A stretch of 13,207 bases of DNA from an uncultured Ligilactobacillus sp. (GTDB taxonomy: Bacteria > Bacillota > Bacilli > Lactobacillales > Lactobacillaceae): contig CAKPZY010000048.1 in assembly GCA_934215475.1 (NCBI GenBank), positions 1 through 13,207 of the forward strand, read 5' to 3'. The notes beneath the pieces were generated by a model. That model was not told where the DNA came from. It made no database searches and was given only the letters and a program-made list of their open reading frames with translations. Shown in pieces: positions 1-5,432 of this stretch. The translations under genes were made by a program, and so were the position numbers. How positions within the stretch are numbered: the first letter of the stretch is position 1; every line of letters starts with the position of its first letter.

Positions 1-39
1 CATCCTTTTAAAATCAACCGAATATTTCTTCCTGCTCAT
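1..39 (-). CDS. IS3-family transposase OrfA, N-terminal 13 codons (partial)
   Basis: Read on the minus strand from the ATG at 39, the frame gives MSRKKYSVDFKRM and stays open to the window edge. This matches the usual opening of IS3-family OrfA proteins (basic residues, then a Y-S-x-x-F-K motif), which starts the helix-turn-helix domain that binds the IS ends. A weak AAAGGA lies about 12 bases upstream. Only 13 residues are visible, so the family call rests on the motif and on the possible IS tip at 88. The opposite strand is also open here (1-108), but that peptide resembles nothing I recognise. Confidence 0.5.
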   Translation of the reverse strand, partial: MSRKKYSVDFKRM

Positions 40-88
40 GGGCCAACACGATCCTTTCTTAAAGAAATTCTATCAAACCGTGTCTACA
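1..88 (-). mobile_element. End of an IS3-family-like insertion sequence (runs off the left edge)
   Basis: The minus strand holds the first codons of an IS3-type OrfA at 39..1. About 49 bases upstream of that start lies TGTAGACACGG (read on the minus strand from position 88), which begins with the TG dinucleotide typical of IS3-family terminal repeats. The distance from tip to OrfA start also fits that family. Only this end is in the window, so neither the partner repeat nor a target duplication can be seen. The exact tip at 88 is inferred from the TG start and the spacing. Confidence 0.5.
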
Positions 89-178
89 ACTTCATCCTAA
101 GTCCATAATTTAACCGAATTAGAAAACATATAAAGCACAGCACAACAGTCTCATAGACATGTGCCATAACTTAAGTAG

Positions 179-210
179 AAAAAGGAAGCCCTGCATGAAC
201 AGGTCTTCCT
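179..210 (-). terminator. Intrinsic terminator of the toxin mRNA
   Basis: On the minus strand a 10-bp stem with one mismatch (183-193 with 200-210, loop 194-199) is followed by five T. It sits 21 bases beyond the toxin stop codon. Confidence 0.65.
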
Positions 211-215
211 AATAA

Positions 216-239
216 AGCCGTCTTAGACGGTTATTTTTT
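216..239 (+). terminator. Plus-strand terminator overlapping the toxin stop codon
   Basis: CCGTC-tta-GACGG (218-230) is followed by ttatttttt on the plus strand. It overlaps the last codons and stop of the minus-strand toxin gene and would end a convergent antisense transcript. Confidence 0.45.
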
Positions 240-335
240 GGGCTGGTTTTTTATTAATTCAACGACTAAGGCCAGCAAGGCCACCAGAAATGTACCAAAC
301 ATCAACATCAACTGGACAGCGTCTGCAACTGACAT
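231..335 (-). CDS. Putative holin-like type I toxin, 34 residues
   Basis: The minus-strand frame from ATG 335 to TAA 231 encodes a 34-residue peptide. It starts MSVADAVQLMLMFG, continues through one hydrophobic segment (about residues 8-28: L, M, F, V, A), and ends in the polar tail KNQPKK. This is the pattern of the 'putative holin-like toxin' family, which is widespread in lactobacilli and related to TxpA/BsrG-type peptides. Members insert in the membrane and are held in check by an antisense RNA. A strong GAGAGGGG binding site lies 7 bases upstream (343-350), an extended -10 promoter lies at 389-397, and a terminator follows at 179-210. No role as a true phage holin is implied and no phage genes are nearby. 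Toxicity here is inferred from the family. Confidence 0.85.
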   Translation of the reverse strand: MSVADAVQLMLMFGTFLVALLALVVELIKNQPKK

Positions 336-388
336 CAGACGACCCCTCTCTTTAAGAAGCTCATACCTTAACTTTGCTACTGGTCGCC

Positions 389-417
389 AGTATATCACAC
401 TTGTTCCTAACTCGTGG
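389..417 (-). promoter_or_regulatory. Extended -10 promoter of the toxin gene
   Basis: On the minus strand TGaTATACT occupies 397-389. The 17-base-spaced -35 region (412-417) is poor, which is tolerable with an extended -10. The start would be near 382, giving a leader of about 47 nt before the toxin ATG. Confidence 0.55.
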
Positions 418-419
418 AC

Positions 420-605
420 GTTGCCCGTTCGTGAGCCTTGCCCACACCCACAAGCTGAGCCAGCTTGACCGCAACTATGAGCGGACTTTCCCCCCGCTCA
501 AACTCACTCCCCCACTCGCCGTGTGGCAGGAAAAGCCAAAGTTGGGTGACCTTTGGCTTTCCGCCAGTCCAGTGTGGCGTTCCATTCCGTCAAGCACGGG
601 TCGTA
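420..605. other. GC-rich, inverted-repeat-rich intergenic stretch, no gene supported
   Basis: This part is clearly richer in G+C than its surroundings and holds three inverted repeats: AAGCTG-agc-CAGCTT (452-466), GAGCGG with CCGCTC (479-499), and a long imperfect hairpin (525-541 with 551-565, GGAAAaGCCAAAG against CTTTGGCTTTCC). Plus-strand open frames exist here, but their composition (many P, T, S, R) and lack of binding sites argue against coding. It could be a structured RNA, the upstream control region of the toxin, or a remnant of a mobile element. I cannot assign it. Confidence 0.4.
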
Positions 606-611
606 TTTTTT

Positions 612-639
612 TTGTAACTAAGGGCGGATAAATTATAAT
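612..639 (+). promoter_or_regulatory. Sigma-A promoter of the alpha/beta hydrolase gene
   Basis: TTGTAA (612-617), a 16-base spacer and a perfect TATAAT (634-639) lie 42 bases before the ATG at 682. The predicted start is near 646. A strong GAGGAGGGGAGG binding site follows at 663-673. Confidence 0.75.
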
Positions 640-681
640 GAACATGAACATTTAGCGGGTTGAGGAGGGGAGGTCTATACT

Positions 682-1794
682 ATGAAAAAAATGTTAGCCA
701 TTCTATTAATATTGCTAGTTATTTTGGCTGCAGCAATTGGACTGTATGCTTATCATAATCTTCATTACGACAAAAAAACTGCACGATTGATTAAAGATGC
801 AAATATAACTGAAAAGCAAGTGACACTGCCAGATAATTCGGTTTTGAACTATGGGGAAAATCAAAATGAGAAGACGCCGCTTTTGCTTTTGCATGGGCAA
901 AATGTATCTTGGGAAGATTATGCACCGGTTCTGCCGAAATTAGCTCAAGATTTTCATATTTATGCTGTTGATTATTATGGGCATGGTGGCTCCAGCAAAG
1001 ATCCCGACAAGTATTCAGCTAAAGCAATTGGTGAAGACCTTATTTGGTTTATCGAAAATGTAGTAAAGGAGCCGGTAGTTGTATCGGGGCATTCTTCAGG
1101 AGGCTTGCTGACTGCATGGCTAGCTGCCCATTCCTCACAAAATGTACGAGGCATCGTGATAGAAGATGCACCCTTTTTCTCGACGGAACCGGGTAGAGCG
1201 GAGCAGACATTTGCTTGGAAAGGATTCAAAGTTACGCATGACTTTTTAAATCAGACCGCAGAGAATAATTACACTCGATATAATTTGGAGCATAACTATA
1301 TGCAAACTTTTTTCAATCAGGATGGAAAGGATAATTGGTCTACTATTGTCAAAAATCCGGCATACAAATATATGAAGAATCATCCTAACCAAGTCCCTCG
1401 TGTTTGGCTCTATTCTCCTCGATTAGGTGTGAATGAAATTTACGATTTGACTGCTAATATGCAAGACGGAACGGGTGAGTTTGACTTGCGTTTTGCCGAC
1501 ACTTTTTACGATTATTCTTGGTTTGATGACTTTAACCAAGAGGAGACATTAGCAGATATTACGGTTCCTGCAGTCTTGCTACATGTAGCGCCTAGCGAGG
1601 TAACCGCACCCTCTTATTATGATGAAAATGGCGTCTTACTATCAGCTATGGATGAAAAGGATGCCACTCGTGCTGTAAGGCTGATGAAGAATGCGCGGTT
1701 AATAAAAGGCTTTAAGTCCATGCACGATATCCATAAAGACCAGCCGAAACAGTTTACGAAAGTAATGACGGAATTTAAAAATGATTTGAAATGA
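682..1794 (+). CDS. Membrane-anchored alpha/beta-fold hydrolase
   Basis: A 370-residue serine hydrolase of unknown substrate. Residues 1-25 form a lysine-led hydrophobic anchor without a lipobox cysteine, so the catalytic domain probably faces outward, tethered by this helix. The fold is marked by LLLLHG (67-72, oxyanion strand), the D-Y-Y-G-H-G loop (97-102), and the nucleophile elbow G-H-S-S-G (136-140, Ser138). A late histidine in M-H-D-I-H (348 or 351) likely completes the triad, and Asp or Glu near 300-310 is the candidate acid. Length exceeds the minimal 270-residue fold because of the anchor and a long cap insertion (about 165-290). The gene is monocistronic, between its own promoter (612-639) and a perfect-hairpin terminator containing its stop codon. 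Family-level call is firm; substrate (ester, lactone or peptide) is open. Confidence 0.85.
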   Translation: MKKMLAILLILLVILAAAIGLYAYHNLHYDKKTARLIKDANITEKQVTLPDNSVLNYGENQNEKTPLLLLHGQNVSWEDYAPVLPKLAQDFHIYAVDYYGHGGSSKDPDKYSAKAIGEDLIWFIENVVKEPVVVSGHSSGGLLTAWLAAHSSQNVRGIVIEDAPFFSTEPGRAEQTFAWKGFKVTHDFLNQTAENNYTRYNLEHNYMQTFFNQDGKDNWSTIVKNPAYKYMKNHPNQVPRVWLYSPRLGVNEIYDLTANMQDGTGEFDLRFADTFYDYSWFDDFNQEETLADITVPAVLLHVAPSEVTAPSYYDENGVLLSAMDEKDATRAVRLMKNARLIKGFKSMHDIHKDQPKQFTKVMTEFKNDLK

Positions 1795-1836
1795 GAGCTG
1801 GGACAAAACTAGTTTTGTCCCAGCTCTCATTTTTTT
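1791..1836 (+). terminator. Perfect 20-bp hairpin terminator enclosing the stop codon
   Basis: Bases 1791-1810 and 1811-1830 are exact reverse complements (ATGAGAGCTGGGACAAAACT and its complement), followed by six T. The TGA of the hydrolase (1792-1794) lies inside the first arm. The AGCTGGGACAAAA core resembles a terminator-like element I know to recur in lactic acid bacteria, and a degraded relative occurs at 4728-4765. Confidence 0.9.
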
Positions 1837-1894
1837 AAAAACTTGACTACATTCTCACTCTCTCCCAAAAACCAAATAATTGTATTCAGGTTTT

Positions 1895-1903
1895 TGATAT
1901 AAT
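1895..1903 (+). promoter_or_regulatory. Extended -10 promoter of the acetyltransferase gene
   Basis: TGaTATAAT at 1895-1903 is an extended -10 with no clear -35 at the right distance (1875-1880 is AT-rich). It is followed by AAAGGGGA and the ATG at 1937. Confidence 0.6.
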
Positions 1904-1936
1904 ATGCTTTTATAAAATATTAAAGGGGAAAAAGAA

Positions 1937-2482
1937 ATGTTTACATATCAAATTGATAATGAAATTAGTTTAGCTTTACCAAGACCAAAAATTGACGCAG
2001 AGCCCTTATTTAATTTGATCGATGAAAGCAGAAAAGAATTAGAACCTTGGTTATCCTGGGTTTCAAATACGAAAAGTGTAGAAGATGAAGAAAAAGCTCT
2101 AAGTGATGATATGGAACACTTTGGGACACGGTACTCTTTGAATACCATTATCCTTTTTCAAAATCATCCTGCTGGAATGATTAGCTTTAATAAATTTCGC
2201 GCAAAGGATCAAAGTACAGAAATAGGTTATTGGTTAGGAACTAAATTTGTAGGTAATGGAATTATGCACCGCGCAGTGTTGGGTTTGTGTGGCATAGGAT
2301 TCAATGAATATAAGGTTCATAAAATAGAGATTATGGCGGTAGTGGAAAATCAGCGTAGCAATAATGTAGCTAAACAGGCAGGCTTTCATTTTGACGGTTC
2401 AGCTCGAGCTATAAGATTGTTATCAGATGGATTTCATGATGGTAATATTTGGACGTTACTTGAAGATGAATTTAAAAAATAA
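1937..2482 (+). CDS. GNAT-family N-acetyltransferase, RimL/RimJ type
   Basis: A 181-residue cytoplasmic acetyltransferase that would move an acetyl group from acetyl-CoA to an amine, in this subfamily often a protein N-terminus. Visible signatures are the beta-strand with H-P-A-G-M-I-S (about 75-81), E-I-G-Y-W-L (about 95-100) followed by the CoA-binding loop K-F-V-G-N-G-I-M (about 103-110), and the closing N-Q-R-S-N-N-V-A-K-Q-A-G-F (about 138-150) typical of RimL-like enzymes. Length is standard for the group. The start is fixed by AAAGGGGA 7-8 bases upstream. It is flanked by its own promoter and terminator, so it works alone. Whether it modifies a ribosomal protein or a small amine such as an antibiotic cannot be told. 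Confidence 0.85.
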   Translation: MFTYQIDNEISLALPRPKIDAEPLFNLIDESRKELEPWLSWVSNTKSVEDEEKALSDDMEHFGTRYSLNTIILFQNHPAGMISFNKFRAKDQSTEIGYWLGTKFVGNGIMHRAVLGLCGIGFNEYKVHKIEIMAVVENQRSNNVAKQAGFHFDGSARAIRLLSDGFHDGNIWTLLEDEFKK

Positions 2483-2525
2483 AAAAAGCAGGTCATAACC
2501 TAACAGTTGTGTCCTGTTTTTTTTA
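2483..2525 (+). terminator. Terminator after the acetyltransferase gene
   Basis: AAAAAAGCAGG (2483-2493) can pair with CCTGTTTTTTTT (about 2513-2524) around a long loop, giving an A-stem/T-tail hairpin directly after the stop codon. The GC part of the stem is short (4-5 bp). Confidence 0.55.
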
Positions 2526-2583
2526 GGCCTTATAACGATAGTGTTTATCGTGGTCTATAACTTAGGTTCATAAACCAAGTAAA

Positions 2584-2629
2584 ATATCATACTATGATAT
2601 ATCATGTTATGCTATGACATACTATGTTA
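2584..2629. repeat. AT-rich palindromic repeat block abutting the recombinase stop codon
   Basis: The block holds CATACTATG twice (2588-2596 and 2618-2626, exactly 30 bases apart), the perfect palindrome ATGATATATCAT (2594-2605), and an overlapping inverted repeat ATATCAT-act-ATGATAT (2584-2600). Related CATgttATG and CTATG units lie between. It ends at the recombinase TAA. Possible roles are recombinase or initiator binding, or crossover sites. Typical res sites lie upstream of resolvase genes, so the downstream position is unusual. Confidence 0.6.
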
Positions 2630-3265
2630 TAGTGTACGGTCTTTTTCTTCGGCATGATATTTTTCAATGCGATACAAGGTAACGGGGGCAATTCCTAACA
2701 TTCTGGCAATCTGGCGCTTAGTAAGCTCAGCTTTGCCAGCTTTTTTTTGCTCTAATAACTTACAAGCTTCCTTGTAAATATAACGCTTTTGGCGGTTCGG
2801 AGAATGCGGACCATACTCCCGGACTTTCCCTTTGTACTTGCCTTGTTTTTTAGCAATCGCAATGCCTTGACATTGGCGTTCGCGAATCGTTTCCCGTTCT
2901 TCTTGCGCCATATATTTATACAGTTCCACAATAATATTGGTAATCAGGTTCCGCAAATTAGGATCCTCAATACTGGCAAAACTCGGTAAATTGAGGACAT
3001 TCAAAGTCGCACCTTGGTGCCGGATTGCCTCAATAATGTTGGTCAAGTTTTGCGAGTTACGGCCTAAACGATCGAGGCTAACGACAATCACTTCATCATC
3101 ATCACGTAAATAGTTCAGCATTTTTTGGAGCTGGGGACGCTCCTCATCTTTGCCAGAAATTTTTTCCTGGAAAACTTTGGTCACTCCCGCACCTTTTATT
3201 TGTTTCAGTTGCCGTGCTAAATTTTGATCTCGGGTACTAACACGTGCATAACCAATTTTAGCCAT
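2627..3265 (-). CDS. Serine recombinase (resolvase/invertase family)
   Basis: A 212-residue site-specific recombinase. The N-terminal catalytic domain (1 to about 140) shows I-G-Y-A-R-V-S-T with nucleophile Ser10 and Arg8, and S-L-D-R-L-G-R-N (about 63-70) with the catalytic arginines. The E helix region E-R-E-T-I-R-E-R-Q lies near 122-130. The C-terminal Hin-type helix-turn-helix reads T-K-R-Q-I-A-R-M-L-G-I-A (about 182-193). The length matches small plasmid and transposon resolvases rather than large serine integrases. Start: ATG at 3265 with TTCACCTCC (reverse GGAGGTGAA) at 3273-3281 and a good promoter at 3302-3330. It may resolve plasmid or transposon multimers or invert DNA. No transposase of its own lies beside it. 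The AT-rich repeats at its 3' end are candidate sites. Confidence 0.9.
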   Translation of the reverse strand: MAKIGYARVSTRDQNLARQLKQIKGAGVTKVFQEKISGKDEERPQLQKMLNYLRDDDEVIVVSLDRLGRNSQNLTNIIEAIRHQGATLNVLNLPSFASIEDPNLRNLITNIIVELYKYMAQEERETIRERQCQGIAIAKKQGKYKGKVREYGPHSPNRQKRYIYKEACKLLEQKKAGKAELTKRQIARMLGIAPVTLYRIEKYHAEEKDRTL

Positions 3266-3301
3266 TTTTCAGTTCACCTCCGGGTCACTTATATGTAACT
3301 A

Positions 3302-3330
3302 ATGATAATGCACTTTTTAGCTAGCTACAA
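3302..3330 (-). promoter_or_regulatory. Sigma-A promoter of the recombinase gene
   Basis: On the minus strand TTGTAG (3330-3325), a 17-base spacer and TATCAT (3307-3302) precede the strong binding site at 3273-3281. The palindrome AGCTAGCT (3319-3326) overlaps the -35 edge and could be an operator for self-control. That is inference. Confidence 0.6.
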
Positions 3331-3723
3331 TAGGGTACACCCCATTGATCCTTTTTCATAACATATATTTTAAAACGATTGAAGCCGATAAATCTTAAAA
3401 TTAACATATTATTATATATGGTTTAATTACAGCTTTTGCACCATAAACAACCACTTCCTTTTACAGGAGGTAGCTACCGTCTTAACTTTTCTACTAAGAG
3501 TATGTATTAGTAAAAAATGCAACTGTCTCAAATATAAAAATAATCACGCAAAAAAGTATCACGAATAATAACCATAATTAATAACTGCTTTTTTACATAT
3601 CAATTTTCACAAACTTCAGGCGTAGAAAAAGACAGATACCACACAAGATGCCTCAAAAATATTATAATTTTACTCTAACTACCTGGGGCGTGAAGCAAAC
3701 CTGAAAATGGATAAAGGTTGATC
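3331..3723. other. Gene-free AT-rich intergenic region
   Basis: No open frame of useful length with a ribosome binding site was seen on either strand. Small features are the perfect palindrome GGTAGCTACC (3469-3478) and a weak AACCT/AGGTT hairpin near 3700-3718 beyond the HAD stop codon. Neither supports a confident call. Confidence 0.4.
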
Positions 3724-4359
3724 CTACATACTATGGAAATAACGTATCACTTCTTCAAAGCCGTTAAAAACATGATCGGCTTGACTTTGGTCTATCTTGT
3801 ATTCTGGGTATTTAAGAGCCCATGTTTCCAAACCGGCAGCCTTAGCCGACCGAATACCAAGAACACTATCCTCTAAAGTAACACATTTAGATACACTCAG
3901 CCCTATCTTATCAACACTTTTCAAATAGATATCTGGGGCAGGTTTGTTTTTACTTACTTCCTCACCACTTAAAATTGAATCAAAATATTGTCGAAAGTTG
4001 CATTGATCCAACATTTGGTCGATCAAACTGATATTTCCAGCAGATGCCAAAGTTACTATTTTATTATTTGCTTTTAAATCCCTCAAGAAATCCCCCACAT
4101 AATCGTGCACGAAGTCGGCGTAGTTGATCTTGTGGTCATTGAAATACTGCTTAAACTTTGGTAGCAGCTTATGTTGTAAAGATTCATCGGGGACCATCAT
4201 TTTCCAACCGTCTTCAAAAGATGCTCCAACATAATAATTTAGTTCACTGACCCCAGGTTCAAGTCCCTGTTTATGCAAAAAGTTCAACCTTTGTTTGTGG
4301 TAATACTTCTCACTATCAACGATCACACCGTCCATATCGAAAATAAACGCCTTTTTCAT
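3724..4359 (-). CDS. HAD-superfamily hydrolase, beta-phosphoglucomutase-like phosphatase
   Basis: A 211-residue HAD subfamily IA enzyme, probably a sugar-phosphate phosphatase. Motif I is F-D-M-D-G with nucleophile Asp8 and acid/base Asp10, motif II is T-L-A-S-A-G (Ser106), motif III is the Lys in S-K-N-K-P-A-P-D (about Lys139), and motif IV is L-E-D-S-V-L-G-I (Glu163, Asp164). The four-helix cap lies between residues 16 and 85. The G-x-S-R loop expected of true beta-phosphoglucomutase is replaced by V-G-A-S-F-E-D, so a mutase role is less likely. Start: a GTG at 4368 is in frame but is part of the AGAGGTG binding site, while ATG 4359 has ideal 6-base spacing. A crippled paralog lies immediately upstream. 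The gene is separated from the PTS operon by a terminator (4937-4972), and no clear promoter of its own was found. Confidence 0.85.
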   Translation of the reverse strand: MKKAFIFDMDGVIVDSEKYYHKQRLNFLHKQGLEPGVSELNYYVGASFEDGWKMMVPDESLQHKLLPKFKQYFNDHKINYADFVHDYVGDFLRDLKANNKIVTLASAGNISLIDQMLDQCNFRQYFDSILSGEEVSKNKPAPDIYLKSVDKIGLSVSKCVTLEDSVLGIRSAKAAGLETWALKYPEYKIDQSQADHVFNGFEEVIRYFHSM

Positions 4360-4374
4360 TATCTGCACCTCTAA

Positions 4375-4727
4375 TTATTTTAAAATATTCTCTAACCTGT
4401 CCAAATCCTTTGAAGATATGTTCAGCTTGATTCTGATCGATCTCATATTGCGGGCACTTGGTCGTTCAAGTTTCTAAACTAGCACTTTTCGCTGCACTGA
4501 TCCCAATCATTCTATCTTCGACCGCAACAAAATATCCCATTCGCAAACGCAGCTTCTTGACACTCTGTAAATAAATATCTGGTGTAGACCTTTTATTTTT
4601 AACATGTTCTTCGCTCAAAACAAATGAATAATCGTCCCCGTAAATGTCTTGGATGGAAAACGCCTTATGAAACATTCTTTAATGTAATGGTGCACTTAAT
4701 TTGACAATTCAGGTCATTAAAAAATGC
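4375..4727 (-). pseudogene. Decayed second copy of the HAD hydrolase
   Basis: The open stretch 4675-4466 matches the second half of the neighbouring HAD protein: V-L-S-E-E-H-V-K-N-K-R-S-T-P-D-I-Y-L, then V-A-V-E-D-R-M-I-G-I-S-A-A-K-S-A-S-L-E-T. The next codon, Trp in the intact gene, is TGA here. Beyond that stop, homology continues in frame: Y-E-I-D-Q-N-Q-A-E-H-I-F-K-G-F against Y-K-I-D-Q-S-Q-A-D-H-V-F-N-G-F. On the other side, F-F-N-D (about 4716-4724) recalls residues 72-75 of the intact protein, followed by an internal loss up to about residue 118. The motif I half (DxD) is gone, and the motif IV Ser is replaced by Arg. It is a tandem-duplication relic, not a working enzyme. Confidence 0.8.
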
Positions 4728-4765
4728 GGAGCTGGGAGAAAACATTTCTATTTTTATCCCAACCC
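4728..4765. repeat. Degenerate terminator-like element related to 1791-1830
   Basis: GGAGCTGGGAgaaaa (4728-4742) and tatTATCCCAACCCC-like bases (4755-4765) keep the outline of the AGCTGGGACAAAA hairpin but pair over only about 5 bp. It lies exactly at the broken 5' end of the HAD relic. Confidence 0.4.
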
Positions 4766-4859
4766 CCTTTGGGGATTTCAGTATAACCTAACTTCAAAAA
4801 ACAGACTATTAAAATAACTATTTAGATTTTAGGGTAACATATTGCTTGTTTGGTGGACA

Positions 4860-4884
4860 CTTACCACTAACTTACCACTTACCC
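4860..4884. repeat. Short direct repeats CTTACCACT
   Basis: CTTACCACT occurs at 4860-4868 and 4871-4879, and a third, shortened CTTACCC overlaps at 4878-4884. On the minus strand they read GGTAAG/GTGGTAAGT. Such clustered 9-11-base repeats resemble phage-integrase arm sites, but no integrase gene is present. They could equally be a relic of a lost element. Confidence 0.45.
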
Positions 4885-4936
4885 ATTTATTAGTTGAAAA
4901 AAGCCTTAGAATACGTCTTTCAAACAACAAATTAAC

Positions 4937-4972
4937 AAAAAAACGCTCTATAAAGGCATAAAGGCGTTTTTT
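4937..4972 (-). terminator. Strong A/T-flanked hairpin, probable end of the PTS operon
   Basis: AAAAAAACGC (4937-4946) pairs with GCGTTTTTT (4964-4972). The symmetrical A and T tracts let it act in both directions. It lies just beyond the decayed enolase-superfamily gene and so is the likely end of the minus-strand operon. Confidence 0.7.
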
Positions 4973-4986
4973 CATTAAAATATATC

Positions 4987-5407
4987 CTACTTAAGAATCC
5001 AGGTGTAAGTCAAATCGTGATTAATCGTAAGACCAAGTCCTCTATCTTTTGAAAAATCATTTTTCCATCCTTAAAATTAATTTTTTTATTAAAGGCGGGT
5101 TGTAACCATTCAATACGTTCCACCCAAAATTTTGTTTCAATAAGTTTCAGCTAATGGCAAGTGCAGTTCCATTAAGAAGTAGGGTGCAACCATCAACTTT
5201 TTTATCAGTTCTGCCGAATACTTTTAACAAAGTAGTGATTCCACCCAGCCGGCCAGCATCTGGCATTATTAAATCGACAGAGTTATTTTTCATAAATTTA
5301 TTGATATCTAAAAAGCTAGACAACATCTCACCAGTCCCAATGGGTTTAGTTAAAGTTTCCTTTAGCTTTTTATACCCGAGAACATCATGTGCATTTGACC
5401 AATAGTT
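4987..5407 (-). pseudogene. C-terminal remnant of an enolase-superfamily (mandelate racemase-like) enzyme
   Basis: Three minus-strand frames read in series give the C-terminal barrel of this superfamily. Frame 1 (about 5407-5153): H-D-V-L-G-Y-K-K-L, P-I-G-T-G-E, then V-D-L-I-M-P-D-A-G-R-L-G-G-I-T, the signature of sugar-acid dehydratases and epimerases. It then hits TGA. Frame 2 (about 5148-5060) carries W-V-E-R-I-E-W-L-Q-P-A-F-N-K-K-I. Frame 3 (about 5055-4987) carries S-K-D-R-G-L-G-L-T-I-N-H-D and stops at TAG, as intact members end in PGLG(I/L). The N-terminal cap and first half of the barrel, with the catalytic lysine, are missing. It sat at the 3' end of the PTS operon, 25 bases beyond the last SIS gene, and may once have acted on the same sugar. 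Confidence 0.8.
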
Positions 5408-5432
5408 CTTATTTTTTCGTTTGCTCTAACTG

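Larger units (their letters stand above)
141..239 (+). ncRNA. Candidate antisense RNA (antitoxin) to the holin-like toxin mRNA
   Basis: A factor-independent terminator on the plus strand (216-239) lies exactly over the end of the toxin gene, which runs on the minus strand. Something transcribed rightward from the left must therefore end here and be complementary to the toxin mRNA 3' end. Convergent RNAs overlapping at their 3' ends are the known layout of TxpA/RatA- and Fst-type toxin systems. A possible -10 (TATAAA, 129-134) would start an RNA of about 100 nt, but no good -35 is visible, so the 5' end is a guess. Confidence 0.3.

Noticed and set aside
1..108. Plus-strand open frame from the left edge (about 35 codons)
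   Set aside because: It overlaps the IS3 OrfA start on the other strand and ends in no recognisable family. The transposase reading explains the region better.
238..631. Two plus-strand open frames of 76 and 85 codons
   Set aside because: The first is the antisense shadow of the toxin gene. Both lack ribosome binding sites, have odd composition, and cross GC-rich inverted repeats.
600..635. Possible plasmid transfer origin (sequence around taactaagggcgga)
   Set aside because: The match to known oriT cores is only superficial and no relaxase gene is in the window.
2584..2629. CRISPR array
   Set aside because: The repeats are short, palindromic and irregular, there are no uniform spacers, and no cas genes are present.
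3400..3460. Short minus-strand peptide K-E-V-V-V-Y-G-A-K-A-V-I-K-P-Y as a gene relic
   Set aside because: Only 19 codons are open, no family was recognised, and there is no continuation in other frames.
5154..5405. Plus-strand 83-codon open frame
   Set aside because: It is the reverse complement of the enolase-superfamily relic, whose minus-strand reading gives clear family motifs. No binding site is present.
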